Shown: in pieces, positions 1-8,518 of the stretch
Numbering within the stretch: the first letter of the stretch is position 1
How the letters are laid out: each line of letters opens with the position of its first letter
Made by a program: the position numbers and the translations under genes
NCBI GenBank assembly: GCA_949291555.1
Contig: CASEWE010000015.1
Span: 1-64,000 of the forward strand
Reading direction: 5' to 3'
From: an uncultured Bacteroidales bacterium
Lineage (GTDB): Bacteria > Bacteroidota > Bacteroidia > Bacteroidales > P3
DNA: 64,000 nucleotides
Notes under the pieces: generated by a model
The model's database searches: none
What the model was told of the DNA's origin: nothing
What the model saw: only the letters and a program-made list of their open reading frames with translations

Positions 1-100
1 ATTGCTTGGCCGAGCCGCATCCTATCTTCGTGCCAACAAAGATAGTGAAAGGCGAGCGCCAAGCAAACCAAGCTTGCTTGGGATTGCTTGGCCGAGCCGG
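1..100. repeat. Palindromic repeat element, copy A (X-Y-partial x)
   Basis: Related to the larger element at 31559-31748. Module X (5-63, 59 bases) has an outer stem CTTGGC (5-10) pairing with GCCAAG (58-63) and an inner hairpin CTATCTT (22-28) pairing with AAGATAG (39-45). Module Y (64-86) is a hairpin with CCAAGC (68-73) and GCTTGG (76-81) around TT. A partial second copy of the start of X (CTTGGCCGAGCCG) follows at 87-99, 13 bases before the phoR stop codon. The 31559 copy has CATGGC/GCCATG and CCGAAC/GTTCGG in the same stems, so the differences keep pairing. No open frame in it looks like a real protein. Whether it extends left of base 1 cannot be seen. Confidence 0.85.
37..67 (-). promoter_or_regulatory. 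Bacteroidetes-type promoter inside repeat copy A
   Basis: Read on the minus strand, TTTG (64-67) is followed by exactly 19 bases and then TATCTTTG (37-44). This matches the Bacteroidetes primary sigma pattern of a TTTG-like -33 box and a TAnnTTTG -7 box. It would fire leftwards, out of the window, past the end of phoR. The same arrangement is present in the right-hand X module at 31722-31752. Activity is inferred from consensus only. Confidence 0.5.
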
Positions 101-112
101 CCGGGAAAAGCA

Positions 113-1894
113 TCAGGGTTTCCCCTGCGCGCGCTGCAAGGAAAAAATGAACTCCAACCCATGCTCCTTGTAACGCCGGGCCGAAATCATCCCTCCGTGA
201 AACTGCACCGCATTCTTGACAATAGCCAAACCCAGTCCCGAGCCGCCATCCTTGCGCGTGCGCCCTTCGCCAACCCGGTAAAAACGATCGAAAAGGCGGG
301 AGAGGTGGTTCTCCGGAACGCCGCATCCCGTATCGTAATAATCAAAATGATACAGGTTCTCGTCCTTGTCGTAAGCTTCGATGTGGATGGAAACATCCTT
401 GCCCGCATAATGCAACGTGTTCTCCACCAGATTGCGGAAAAGGGCATACAACAAGGTCCTGTTCCCGTAAACCTCCACTTCGGGAGCAAGGGCGTTTTCC
501 AAGACGATGCCCGCTTTTTCCAAATCGAGCTTCAAATCATTCCCGACCTCATCGACAATGGCTTTCACCTTCAGGTTTTCTTTCACGAACAAATCCGAGG
601 CTTCCTCGATCTTGTTCAGGAACGAGACATCCTGTATCAGTTCCGTCAAGCGCAAAGTCTGGTCGTAAGCCCTCTCCAAGAAAAATTTCCGGTTCTCCTC
701 GTCGATGTTCCCGTTGGCCAGCAAGGTTTCCAAATACCCGCGCACGCTGCTCACCGGCGTCTTCAATTCATGGGCGATGTTGCTGGTCATTTCATGCTTG
801 AGGGCCTTATTCTGCTCTATCCGGGTTATGTCATTGAGGCTCACCTCGAAACTATTGTCATTGAAAATCAGCAGACGCGTATTGTAATTCCGGCCGTTCT
901 TGCTAAGGACCGATGTGTACGAGAGCTGGCGCGTATCATTCGGCCTCACGGGCGTATGGGCATCCAGGAACTCGAACATCTCCCGGAATTCGGGACATGT
1001 GAAGACCTTGGCCATGTCGAATGTAGGTTCGTCAAGGATATTGTTCACATGCTGCACGAACAACGCGTTGGCGTAAATCTTCTCGCGTTCGGCCGAAAAG
1101 ATGCAAATCCCTTCCTGCACATAGTGGAAATGGCTCAACAGCTTATCCTGTAGCAACTTGCTTTCATCTTTCGACTTCCGAAGCTGCGCGTAATCCCCCA
1201 CTATCTTGCGGCAAACCCGTTCCAGTTCCGGATCCGGGAAATCCATTTCCTGCCCGGACGGGTTTTCTTCGGCCGATTCCAAATAATCGCAGATCCTGAG
1301 CATGCCGTGCTTCAAATTCCCGACATAGGACATGACAACCCACAGCAGGCTAAAAAACAATAAAATAAGAAAATAAGCAAACAAATTGTCAGACGTGAAC
1401 AAAGCCCCCGGGTTCCGAAACGGCGTATCTATCCAGACCATGAAGCGCTCATCGTACTGGCGGGCAAAATAAAAATGATACTCATCCGACCCGAAAGGCT
1501 TCCGTATGCCCGAACCCGAACCGGCAATACGGGCGTTCTGCACCTCCGGTTCTTCGGAATAGTCGTCCAATACGCCGTGCGGCCCGGTACTCCCGTAGCA
1601 CCGCTCTCCCCACAAGTCCAACACCCGGATTTTCACCTGTCCTACCAGATGATCCACTTTCTCCGCCCGGGCCACGAACGCCTGCACGCTATCGGCAGGA
1701 TAGTCGTCCACGTAGGCCGCAACCAAGTCGGCCACCAACTCCACCTGGTTCCGGTAAATTTCCTTGGCATGCTCCTTTTCCCTTTGCAGCTGCACATAGC
1801 TGAAAAGCAAAACGAACAAAAAGAAAAGCAAAACGTAAGCTATCCCCAAACGTTTCGCATAACCCGTTTTCCGCATCCGCATCGCTATTTTCAT
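113..1894 (-). CDS. phoR: PhoR-type sensor histidine kinase
   Basis: Membrane histidine kinase of 593 residues, probably the phosphate-responsive kinase because it is the last gene of the pst/pho block. Residues 17-36 and about 171-191 are membrane segments that flank a periplasmic region of about 130 residues. A cytoplasmic sensor-like region follows, then the dimerisation H-box with the phospho-acceptor His375 (AHELKTP). The ATPase domain shows the N-box NLVENTLHYAG, the G1 box DTGCGVP and the G2 box GGSGLGLAIVK. It lies 43 bases after the response regulator gene and is probably co-transcribed with it. The start at 1894 is an ATG; an in-frame Met a few codons later is possible. Kinase identity is certain; the phosphate role is inferred from context. 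Confidence 0.93.
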   Translation of the reverse strand: MKIAMRMRKTGYAKRLGIAYVLLFFLFVLLFSYVQLQREKEHAKEIYRNQVELVADLVAAYVDDYPADSVQAFVARAEKVDHLVGQVKIRVLDLWGERCYGSTGPHGVLDDYSEEPEVQNARIAGSGSGIRKPFGSDEYHFYFARQYDERFMVWIDTPFRNPGALFTSDNLFAYFLILLFFSLLWVVMSYVGNLKHGMLRICDYLESAEENPSGQEMDFPDPELERVCRKIVGDYAQLRKSKDESKLLQDKLLSHFHYVQEGICIFSAEREKIYANALFVQHVNNILDEPTFDMAKVFTCPEFREMFEFLDAHTPVRPNDTRQLSYTSVLSKNGRNYNTRLLIFNDNSFEVSLNDITRIEQNKALKHEMTSNIAHELKTPVSSVRGYLETLLANGNIDEENRKFFLERAYDQTLRLTELIQDVSFLNKIEEASDLFVKENLKVKAIVDEVGNDLKLDLEKAGIVLENALAPEVEVYGNRTLLYALFRNLVENTLHYAGKDVSIHIEAYDKDENLYHFDYYDTGCGVPENHLSRLFDRFYRVGEGRTRKDGGSGLGLAIVKNAVQFHGGMISARRYKEHGLEFIFSLQRAQGKP

Positions 1895-1937
1895 TTTTCA
1901 AGCCCCTGCCTCTTTTCTGCTCCCGGGCAGGCAAAAG

Positions 1938-2648
1938 CTACAAGGTGGAAAAATAATAACCGTAACCCGAACGGTTCATGATACGCGAACCGTATTCCTG
2001 CAATTTCTTCCTCAACCGGGTAATATGGACATCGACCGTGCGATCCAACACGCACCCGTCTCCGGGCCAGACCGCCTTGAGTATTTCCTCGCGGGAAAAG
2101 ACCCGATCGGGGCTTTCCACCAAAAGCCGGAAAAGTTCGAACTCCCTGCGCGTAAGCTGGATCGGAACCCCTTTCAAAAGCACGTCCTTCCGCTGGTAGT
2201 CCACTTTCATATTCGCATCTTCCCAAGCCTTATGCAAGGTTTCGCGGGCCTGCGCCGGCTGCAAAGGCTTCCGGGTACGATGCAACAGGGCTTTGACGCG
2301 CGCATTGACTTCCTTCACCGAAAAAGGCTTGGCTACGTAATCGTCCGCGCCCAGGCTGAAGCCGGTCAGCAAGTCGTTTTCGGAATCCTTGGCCGTAAGG
2401 AACATGACAGGAACATCCAAATGCTTCTCTTTCCTTATGGAATTGGCCGTTTCGAAGCCGTTCATCCCGCCCATCATCACGTCTAACAAGATCAAATCAA
2501 ACGAAGAATCAAGCTCCTGCAACGCATCTTCCCCCGAATGCACCGATACCACCTCGTATCCCTCGTTTTCCAGATTGAACTGCAAGATCCGGCACAAATC
2601 CTCTTCATCGTCGACAACCAATATCTTCGACTTCTTCATATCCTCCAT
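1938..2648 (-). CDS. phoB: PhoB-type response regulator (OmpR family)
   Basis: Response regulator of 236 residues. The receiver domain has the acidic pair VVDDEED near residue 12, phospho-acceptor Asp56 (LILLDVMMG) and the switch Lys in AKPFSVKE. The C-terminal winged helix (about 140-232) has the OmpR signature LTRREFELFRLL and the DNA-contacting region RTVDVHITRLRKKL. It is expected to be phosphorylated by the neighbouring kinase and to bind direct-repeat sites upstream of phosphate-starvation genes; a candidate site lies at 7377-7422 before pstS. Two ATG starts are possible, 2648 and 2639 (MKKSKIL). phoU lies 112 bases upstream. Confidence 0.93.
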   Translation of the reverse strand: MEDMKKSKILVVDDEEDLCRILQFNLENEGYEVVSVHSGEDALQELDSSFDLILLDVMMGGMNGFETANSIRKEKHLDVPVMFLTAKDSENDLLTGFSLGADDYVAKPFSVKEVNARVKALLHRTRKPLQPAQARETLHKAWEDANMKVDYQRKDVLLKGVPIQLTRREFELFRLLVESPDRVFSREEILKAVWPGDGCVLDRTVDVHITRLRKKLQEYGSRIMNRSGYGYYFSTL

Positions 2649-2760
2649 ATCCGGTAACTTTAAAATCCGCTTGAAACATTCCCGCTCCCAGGCGAAAAAC
2701 AGCCTGCCTCCTTTTCCATTGTCTCGCCTCCGTAGCCCGCAAGGCCTCCAGCGGAAGCAC

Positions 2761-3447
2761 CTACCGTTCTTCCGTCCCTTTATGCCGCCACTCCTTCCCC
2801 TCCATGAGGAACAAGGCCGATTCGGCTATATTGGTGGCATGGTCGGCTATGCGCTCGATATTGTAAGCCATGCTGCCCATCCCTACCATGTCGCGCAAAT
2901 CTTCCTGCACCAATCCCGACAAAGGAATTTCCACGATGCTTTGCGTTATCTCGGCCTGCAATTCGTCGATGGCATTGTCTTTGGCTATGACGTTCTTGGC
3001 CAAAATGCTGTCTTCGCAAGAAAACGAGAAGATAGCATTCTGAGCCATTTTCTCCGCCTGGCAGAACAAATTGAAAAGCCGTTCGCGAATCGACTTCAAA
3101 GCCGGGGCCTCCGAACGCAATTGCAAGGTATACTCGGCCACATTCATCATCAAATCGCCCATACGTTCCAAAAAGGAAGACATGTCGAGATAAGCCAGGA
3201 TCTTGCGCAAATCACTGGCCCGCGGACCGAAAAGCACAATGCTCCGCACCACTTCTTCCCGCATCTTCACCTCGAACCCGTCCAAGGCGCTCTCGGTCAT
3301 TTCCATTTCCCGGTATACCTCCCGGCAAATCTCCGGATCGGACGAATACAACTTCTTGATAGCGGAAAACTGTTTCAATACCAAGGTGGAGAACACCTTG
3401 AAATCATCGTTCATCAGGTCGAGCGATTCTTCTATCTTGGATCTCAT
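2761..3447 (-). CDS. phoU: Phosphate transport system regulator PhoU
   Basis: 228-residue all-helical protein with the two three-helix PhoU repeats. Motifs of the type FLERMGDLMMNVAEY in the first half and YNIERIADHATNIAE in the second carry the conserved E-R-x-x-D metal-binding signatures. PhoU links the Pst transporter to the PhoR kinase and keeps the regulon off when phosphate is plentiful. It sits 73 bases after pstB and before phoB-phoR, an order that places sensor, regulator and transporter in one minus-strand unit. ATG start at 3447. Confidence 0.94.
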   Translation of the reverse strand: MRSKIEESLDLMNDDFKVFSTLVLKQFSAIKKLYSSDPEICREVYREMEMTESALDGFEVKMREEVVRSIVLFGPRASDLRKILAYLDMSSFLERMGDLMMNVAEYTLQLRSEAPALKSIRERLFNLFCQAEKMAQNAIFSFSCEDSILAKNVIAKDNAIDELQAEITQSIVEIPLSGLVQEDLRDMVGMGSMAYNIERIADHATNIAESALFLMEGKEWRHKGTEER

Positions 3448-3520
3448 CGTGCTTTTATTTTTTTATCTCCGAGACTACCCTGCCTCCTTATCAAAATCCA
3501 ATGGCAATATTACGCATTTC

Positions 3521-4309
3521 TCATCCAAACTGGCCGGAAAGGTATTCCTCTGTACGCTTGTCCCGCGGATTGGTAAAAATAGACTGGGTATCGGAAAATT
3601 CCACCAGTTCCCCCAAGTACATGAACATGGAGTCGTCCGAAATCCGGGCAGCCTGCGACATGTTGTGCGTGACAATCAGGATGGTGAATTCCTTTTTCAA
3701 TTCCAGAAGCATGTCCTCGATTTTCCGGGTCGCTATCGGATCCAAGGCCGAAGTAGGTTCGTCCATCAACAGTATCCGCGGACGAAGCGCCACGGCACGG
3801 GCAATGCAAAGACGCTGCTGCTGCCCGCCTGAAAGGAAGCTTCCCCGTTTCATGAGACCGTCCTTCACTTCGTCCCAAAGCCCCACGTTCCTGAGCGACT
3901 CCTCCACAATCCTGTCCTTTTCTTGACGGGAAAGCCGGATCCCGTTAAGCCGGTATCCTGCCAAAACATTTTCGTAAATGCTCATGGTCGGAAACGGGTT
4001 CGGCCTCTGGAAAACCATGCCCGCGCGTCGCCTCACTTCCATTGCATTCATCTTCAAGACATCCCGGCCGTCCAAAAGAATCTGTCCGGTCGTACGGATC
4101 TCCGGATAGAGCTCGTGCATGCGGTTGACCGAACGCAGAAGCGTGCTTTTCCCGCATCCGGAAGGGCCCATGATGGCGGTAATGCTCTTTTCCTTGATGG
4201 CCGCGCCCACATTCCGTACCGCCCATTTCCCCTCCGTATAGGAAATGCTTACATCCCTGAATTCCAAGATGCCCTGCTTCTCCGGCTGCATTTCTTTATC
4301 GTTTTCCAT
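3521..4309 (-). CDS. pstB: Phosphate ABC transporter ATP-binding protein PstB
   Basis: 262-residue ABC ATPase energising phosphate uptake through PstC/PstA. Walker A is GPSGCGKSTLLRSVNR, which includes the R-x-x-N-R-M/L pattern typical of PstB. The signature motif is LSGGQQQRLCIARAVA, Walker B is ILLMDEPTSALDP and the switch His is in IVTHNMSQAARISD. The C-terminal FTNPRDKRTEEYLSGQFG is the usual PstB ending. Length and motifs are complete. It follows pstA by 90 bases. The start is the ATG at 4309. Confidence 0.97.
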   Translation of the reverse strand: MENDKEMQPEKQGILEFRDVSISYTEGKWAVRNVGAAIKEKSITAIMGPSGCGKSTLLRSVNRMHELYPEIRTTGQILLDGRDVLKMNAMEVRRRAGMVFQRPNPFPTMSIYENVLAGYRLNGIRLSRQEKDRIVEESLRNVGLWDEVKDGLMKRGSFLSGGQQQRLCIARAVALRPRILLMDEPTSALDPIATRKIEDMLLELKKEFTILIVTHNMSQAARISDDSMFMYLGELVEFSDTQSIFTNPRDKRTEEYLSGQFG

Positions 4310-4399
4310 CTTTCTCCTATCTGCTAATCCATTTCCTTTCTATCGAAACCGGCCCGAAACCCGCTCCCTCCCGGCGCATGCCAGGCAGCCCGCTTCCCA

Positions 4400-5266
4400 T
4401 CAAAGTTTCCACTTCCGTGCTATCCGTTTGGCTGTCAGGTTCAATGCCAGGATCAACAACAAGAGGAAAAGCGAAGTGCTCCAAATCAGGCCGGCGAGGT
4501 TCGGGTCGTTGTAAAATTCCCAAATCTGCAAGGGCAAAGCCGACATCGGCTCGAACACGTTCCATTCGATAGCCGATGCGCCCAAAGCGGTAAGCATCAA
4601 AGGCGCCGTCTCGCCCAAAACCCTCGAAACCGCCAAGAGAATACCTGTAAACAAGCCGCCGAAGGCCGAAGGGAGCAATACCCGCAAAACCACCGTGCTG
4701 TAGGAGGCCCCCAACGCCAAGCCCGCTTCCTTGAGCGAACCGGGCAACATCTTCAGCGTTTCCTCCGTGGAGCGGATGATAAGCGGCAACATAAGCACAG
4801 CCAAGGCGATGCCGCCGGCAAAACCGGAATACGTTCCCAGCGGTTTCACCACCCAACCGTAAATGATCAGGCCGACCACGATGGAAGGCGTGCCTTGCAA
4901 AAGTTCAGCAACCGAACGCACCACGGACGAGAAGCGGGAAGACGGATGCTCGGAGAGCCGTATGCCGGCAAAAATCCCGACAGGAACGGCGATGACGATT
5001 GCCATGAGGACCATCAGCAGCGAGCCCACCAAACCGTTGGCCACCCCGCCAGGAATGAGGTCGCCAGAATTGACCGCCAGCATGGCCTCCAGGCTGTTCG
5101 GTGCTTCTTCCGTGAAAAAACTCCAATTCAACTGCCGGTAGCCCTTGCGCAGCACCTCCCAGAGAATCAGCACCAAAGGTATAGCCGTCAGCGAAGACAG
5201 GAAGCAAACGACAACAAAAAATACCCGATCCTTTATCCACCTCGATTTCTTGATTCCCGCTTCCAT
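4400..5266 (-). CDS. pstA: Phosphate ABC transporter permease PstA
   Basis: 288-residue inner-membrane permease with six predicted membrane segments. The cytoplasmic loop around GSLKEAGLALGASYSTVVLRVLLPSA is the EAA loop that contacts PstB. The segment LAVSRVLGETAPLMLTALG is the conserved PstA stretch containing R-x-x-G-E-T. It begins one base after the pstC stop codon, so translation is probably coupled. Length matches the family. Confidence 0.96.
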   Translation of the reverse strand: MEAGIKKSRWIKDRVFFVVVCFLSSLTAIPLVLILWEVLRKGYRQLNWSFFTEEAPNSLEAMLAVNSGDLIPGGVANGLVGSLLMVLMAIVIAVPVGIFAGIRLSEHPSSRFSSVVRSVAELLQGTPSIVVGLIIYGWVVKPLGTYSGFAGGIALAVLMLPLIIRSTEETLKMLPGSLKEAGLALGASYSTVVLRVLLPSAFGGLFTGILLAVSRVLGETAPLMLTALGASAIEWNVFEPMSALPLQIWEFYNDPNLAGLIWSTSLFLLLLILALNLTAKRIARKWKL

Positions 5267-5267
5267 C

Positions 5268-6125
5268 TTATTTTCCCCTTTGACGGTTGATGATAAGTTT
5301 TCCCAAGAAGTTAATCAACGCCGTGATGATGAACAACAGAAGTCCTATCCCTATCAACGCGCTCAGCTTCAGGCCCGATGCCTCTCCAAACTGGTTGGCA
5401 ATGACACTGGCCATGGTATTTCCCGTATCGCCCAGAGCGCGAGGTATCTGTATCGTATTCCCTATCAACATCGTAACAGCCATCGTCTCGCCCAAAGCCC
5501 TGCCCAATGCCAATACATACCCGGCAAAAATCCCCGACCCGGCTACCGGGAAAACCACCGTGCGTATCACCTCCAGGCGGGTAGCGCCCAAGCTGTAAGC
5601 ACCTTCTTTCAATTCATTGGGAACCATGCTGATGAATTCCGAACTCAACGAGGAAGCATAAGGAATGATCATGATAGCCAGCACGACCGACGAAGTCAAG
5701 ACCCCGAATCCCTGATCCGACAAGCCCCAGGACTTCATCAAGGGGCAAAGGGTGTAGAAGCCCCAAAGCCCATAGACGATAGAAGGGATTCCGGCCAGCA
5801 GGTCGACGATGCTCCCGACCACCGAGGCCAACCGGGTTTTCTTGAAATATTCGCCCGTGAAGAGCGCGACCGGAAGCGAAAACGGAATGCACAGGAGCAA
5901 CGCCAGGAAAGAAGTGTAAAGAGTCCCCGTCACGAAAGCCCAAGCCCCGTACTGCTCCCTGCCCAAGGTAGGATCCCACTCGGGAGAGAACAGGAAACGG
6001 AAGAAACCGAATTCGGAAAATGCCTGCCAGGAACCCGAAACCAGCGAATAAATCATCGCCGCGCAAAGCAAGAGCACCAGCAGGCTCGCCCCGTAAAGCA
6101 ATCCTTTGAATATCCTGTCTTTCAT
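5268..6125 (-). CDS. pstC: Phosphate ABC transporter permease PstC
   Basis: 285-residue permease partner of PstA, with six membrane helices. It shows the PstC segment DLLAGIPSIVYGLWGFY, the EAA loop LKEGAYSLGATRLEVIRTVVFPVAGSG and the LGRALGETMAVTMLIGN motif. I place the start at the ATG at 6125 (MKDRIFKG); the reading frame can be extended three codons to a TTG at 6134, which is less likely. It is separated from pstS by 99 bases that contain a long hairpin (6156-6186), which may lower expression of the downstream genes relative to the binding protein. Confidence 0.96.
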   Translation of the reverse strand: MKDRIFKGLLYGASLLVLLLCAAMIYSLVSGSWQAFSEFGFFRFLFSPEWDPTLGREQYGAWAFVTGTLYTSFLALLLCIPFSLPVALFTGEYFKKTRLASVVGSIVDLLAGIPSIVYGLWGFYTLCPLMKSWGLSDQGFGVLTSSVVLAIMIIPYASSLSSEFISMVPNELKEGAYSLGATRLEVIRTVVFPVAGSGIFAGYVLALGRALGETMAVTMLIGNTIQIPRALGDTGNTMASVIANQFGEASGLKLSALIGIGLLLFIITALINFLGKLIINRQRGK

Positions 6126-6155
6126 AATTTCCAAGGGAAAAGCAGGCGGTTCCCA

Positions 6156-6186
6156 GCGGGCCTGCCAGCATTGCTGGCAGGCCCGC
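6156..6186. other. Perfect 14-bp hairpin between pstS and pstC
   Basis: GCGGGCCTGCCAGC (6156-6169) pairs without mismatch with GCTGGCAGGCCCGC (6173-6186) across a three-base loop. It is just downstream of pstS on the minus strand. There is no U-run after it, so it is more likely an RNA-stabilising or attenuating element than a full terminator. It would explain higher yield of the binding protein than of the permeases. Confidence 0.75.
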
Positions 6187-6224
6187 CCTCCCGGAACAGG
6201 ACAGGATCCGCCTTCCTTAACGGT

Positions 6225-7274
6225 TTACCGGAGAGGCTGCCCGTTATAAGTCATGGAAGCGATTTGCGCTTGCGCCTTGGCGGCCATGTCCTCCGAAAGC
6301 GGGGCATAATGCACTTTCACGGTCATGGACTGCGCCGTGTCGCTCACCATCCAAGCAAGGAAATCCTGCAAGGCACGGGCTTGCTCGATTGTCCTGTCCT
6401 TGTATGCTTGTTCCCGATAGACGACCATCCAGGTCAAACAGCTGATCGGATAAGCCCCGGCTACTTCCGAATTGGTAATCATTACCCGCGTATCATCGGG
6501 AATATTTCCGGAAGCAGCGGCCGAGATGCTTTCCGTCCCCGGCAAGACGAAGTTGCCAGCGGCATTTTGCAGCAACGCCATCGGGATTTTCGAAGAAAAA
6601 GCATATTCCGACCCCATGTAGCCAATCGCGCCCTCCGTCTGCTTGATGACCCCGGCGACCCCCGGATTCCCCTTGGCCGCCATTCCCACAGGCCATTTGA
6701 GCGACTTCCCGGAACCGACCTTTTCGGCCCATTCGGCCGAAACGGCTTCCATATAATGGCTGAACACGTACGTGGTACCGCTGCCATCGGAACGATAAAC
6801 CGGGTAAACAGGAATGTCGGGCAAGGTAACGCCGGGGTTCACGGCCGCAATAGCCGGGTCGGCCCAACGGGTAAGCTTGCCAAGATAAATGTCGTTAAGA
6901 AGCTGGGCAGTGAGCCGAAGGCTGTCCACGCCCGGCAAGTTGTATGCCAGAACAGCCGCGCCCAAGCATGTGGGGACATGGATCACGGCCGGGATAGCGG
7001 CCATTTCCTCATTGCTCATGAAAGCATCGCTGCCGGCAAAATCCACCAGCTGGTCGGCCAGGCTACGCAGACCGGCACCGCTCCCCTGCGCTCCATAGTT
7101 GACAGAAACGCCATGCGCTTGCTTGTAATTGTCGAATGCCAGATTGTAATAAGGCAAAGGGAACGTAGCCCCTGCGCCCACCAAACTTTCCTTTCCCGAT
7201 TTCTTGCCGCCGCAGGAAACGAGGAGAAACAAGCCGGCCATCCCGACGACGAGGCTTTTCAAAAGCGTTTTCAT
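6225..7274 (-). CDS. pstS: Phosphate-binding lipoprotein PstS
   Basis: Phosphate-binding component of the Pst transporter, 349 residues from the ATG at 7274. The N-terminus MKTLLKSLVVGMAGLFLLVSC is a lipoprotein signal with the acylated Cys at 21. The mature protein starts with ESLVGAGATFPLPYYNLAF, which holds the GAGATFP phosphate-binding loop. Later loops include QGSGAGLRSLADQLVDFAGSD, YRSDGSGTTYVFSHY and EGAIGYMGSEYAF. The reading frame is open 32 codons further upstream, but that part is not homologous and would bury the signal peptide. First gene of the pst-pho unit; its leader carries a consensus -7 box and a tandem 11-bp repeat. Confidence 0.96.
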   Translation of the reverse strand: MKTLLKSLVVGMAGLFLLVSCGGKKSGKESLVGAGATFPLPYYNLAFDNYKQAHGVSVNYGAQGSGAGLRSLADQLVDFAGSDAFMSNEEMAAIPAVIHVPTCLGAAVLAYNLPGVDSLRLTAQLLNDIYLGKLTRWADPAIAAVNPGVTLPDIPVYPVYRSDGSGTTYVFSHYMEAVSAEWAEKVGSGKSLKWPVGMAAKGNPGVAGVIKQTEGAIGYMGSEYAFSSKIPMALLQNAAGNFVLPGTESISAAASGNIPDDTRVMITNSEVAGAYPISCLTWMVVYREQAYKDRTIEQARALQDFLAWMVSDTAQSMTVKVHYAPLSEDMAAKAQAQIASMTYNGQPLR

Positions 7275-7597
7275 GTTCGTATGTTTTGATTGCTTCAACC
7301 GATTTTTCCCAAGCGGTCCCGGCGAATCCATGCCGCCGGAATCCCTTACGCCCGCTTGGGAACAGGGCAAAAATATCGTCTTATTCTTTCGTACCCATTA
7401 CGTTTTTGTTTCGTTATTGTTAAGCGGCAGCGCTCCCGGGCCGGGGGAAGGCACGGGATAGCCGGTTTGTTTCCAAAATGTTTCCAAAAGTCCGCCTTTG
7501 ACTCTTGCGTGCATCCGGGATCATGCCTTGGAGGAAAAGGCATCGGCTGCCGATGACATTGGGAGCCGGTGGTATCCCCCGCAGCAGGCTTCCGGAA
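7275..7597. other. Intergenic region upstream of pstS
   Basis: 323 bases between the pstS start and the end of prmC. The part nearest pstS holds a promoter and Pho-box-like repeats (7368-7422). The remainder, 7430-7597, is GC-rich with no convincing ORF or RNA. Confidence 0.6.
7368..7422 (-). promoter_or_regulatory. pstS promoter with tandem 11-bp Pho-box-like repeats
   Basis: On the minus strand TATTTTTG (7368-7375) matches the TAnnTTTG -7 box, about 94 bases before the pstS start. Upstream are 11-base units, each ending in ACG: TAACAATAACG (7412-7422), AAACAAAAACG (7401-7411), TAATGGGTACG (7390-7400) and a looser 13-base one ending at 7377. There is no TTTG at -33. A direct repeat with an 11-bp period that takes the place of the -33 box is the known architecture of PhoB-family operators. 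The role here is inferred. Confidence 0.55.
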
Positions 7598-8518
7598 TCA
7601 TTTTTCCAGTTTCCCCGGCCAGAAAGCCTGGAGCATGCGGAACCGACCCCGGAAATCCTTCTGGAGCGAAACGGGAGAAAATCCGGCCTGAAGCAACAAA
7701 CGGCGGTTCTCCGCCGGATACGCCTCATTGATTTCCTCCATGAGCATCCCCCCGCCCGCAAGCAGGCGCGAAGCCAGCAATGCCAAAGACTTGTAAAAGA
7801 GCAACGGATCGTCTTCCGGAACGAACAAGGCCAACGCAGGTTCGTACCCAAGCACGTTGAGCCGCATTCCCGACCTCTCCGACGGCCGCACGTAAGGAGG
7901 ATTGGCCACCATCAGATGCAACGAGTCCGGGAACAAGCCTTGCGGGGAGCGCGCCTCGGCCAAGACATCGCAACGGAAAAACCTCACCGAAGCCCCGCAA
8001 GCCTCGTTGTTGCGGATGGCAACCGCCAAGGCCTCTTCCGACAAGTCGCAGGCCCAGACCTCGGCTCGCGGGAAAGCCTTGGACAAAGCAATGGCCAAAG
8101 CCCCGCTTCCCGTACAGGCATCCAGCAGGCGCAATCCCTGACCTTGCGGGCTTCCCGGGTAGCAAGCTTTCAAGGAGGAAACCGCCCACTCCCACAACTG
8201 CTCGGTTTCCGGACGAGGTATGAGCACCGAGGAATCCACGAATAACTCCAAACCGGCAAAAAAGGCTTTCGAAAAAACATACTGGACTGGTTCGCCCGAA
8301 GAAAGGCGCTCCAGCACGCGGGCAAAACCCGCCGCTTCGGACAAAAGGCAGGTTTCTTCCCGGCGCAAGGAAACTTGGAACGGTTCCAGCTTCAACAGCT
8401 CCCGCGCCGTCCAATAAAAAAGGGAAAGGGCTTCCTCTTCCCCGTAAAGGGAAGAAAGGCCTCGCACGTAATCTTGTCTTATCTCCCTTAAAGTCTTCTC
8501 TTTTTCCACTTCACGCAA
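7598..8518 (-). CDS. prmC: Peptide chain release factor glutamine methyltransferase PrmC
   Basis: Methylates the Gln of the GGQ motif in release factors RF1/RF2, using S-adenosylmethionine. The N-terminal helical domain is followed by a Rossmann methyltransferase with the SAM loop LDACTGSGALAIALSKAFP and the catalytic NPPY motif in MVANPPYVRPSERSG. About 306 residues, normal for the family. No ATG lies at the N-terminus: the frame starts with TTG at 8518, and a GTG three codons later (VEKEKTLREI) is also possible. The region around the start is part of a 20-bp tandem duplication (8510-8549). Confidence 0.93.
   Translation of the reverse strand: MREVEKEKTLREIRQDYVRGLSSLYGEEEALSLFYWTARELLKLEPFQVSLRREETCLLSEAAGFARVLERLSSGEPVQYVFSKAFFAGLELFVDSSVLIPRPETEQLWEWAVSSLKACYPGSPQGQGLRLLDACTGSGALAIALSKAFPRAEVWACDLSEEALAVAIRNNEACGASVRFFRCDVLAEARSPQGLFPDSLHLMVANPPYVRPSERSGMRLNVLGYEPALALFVPEDDPLLFYKSLALLASRLLAGGGMLMEEINEAYPAENRRLLLQAGFSPVSLQKDFRGRFRMLQAFWPGKLEK

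Noticed and set aside
5145..7289. 714-residue plus-strand ORF across pstC/pstS
   Set aside because: Antisense to clear pst genes; low-complexity composition with no domain.
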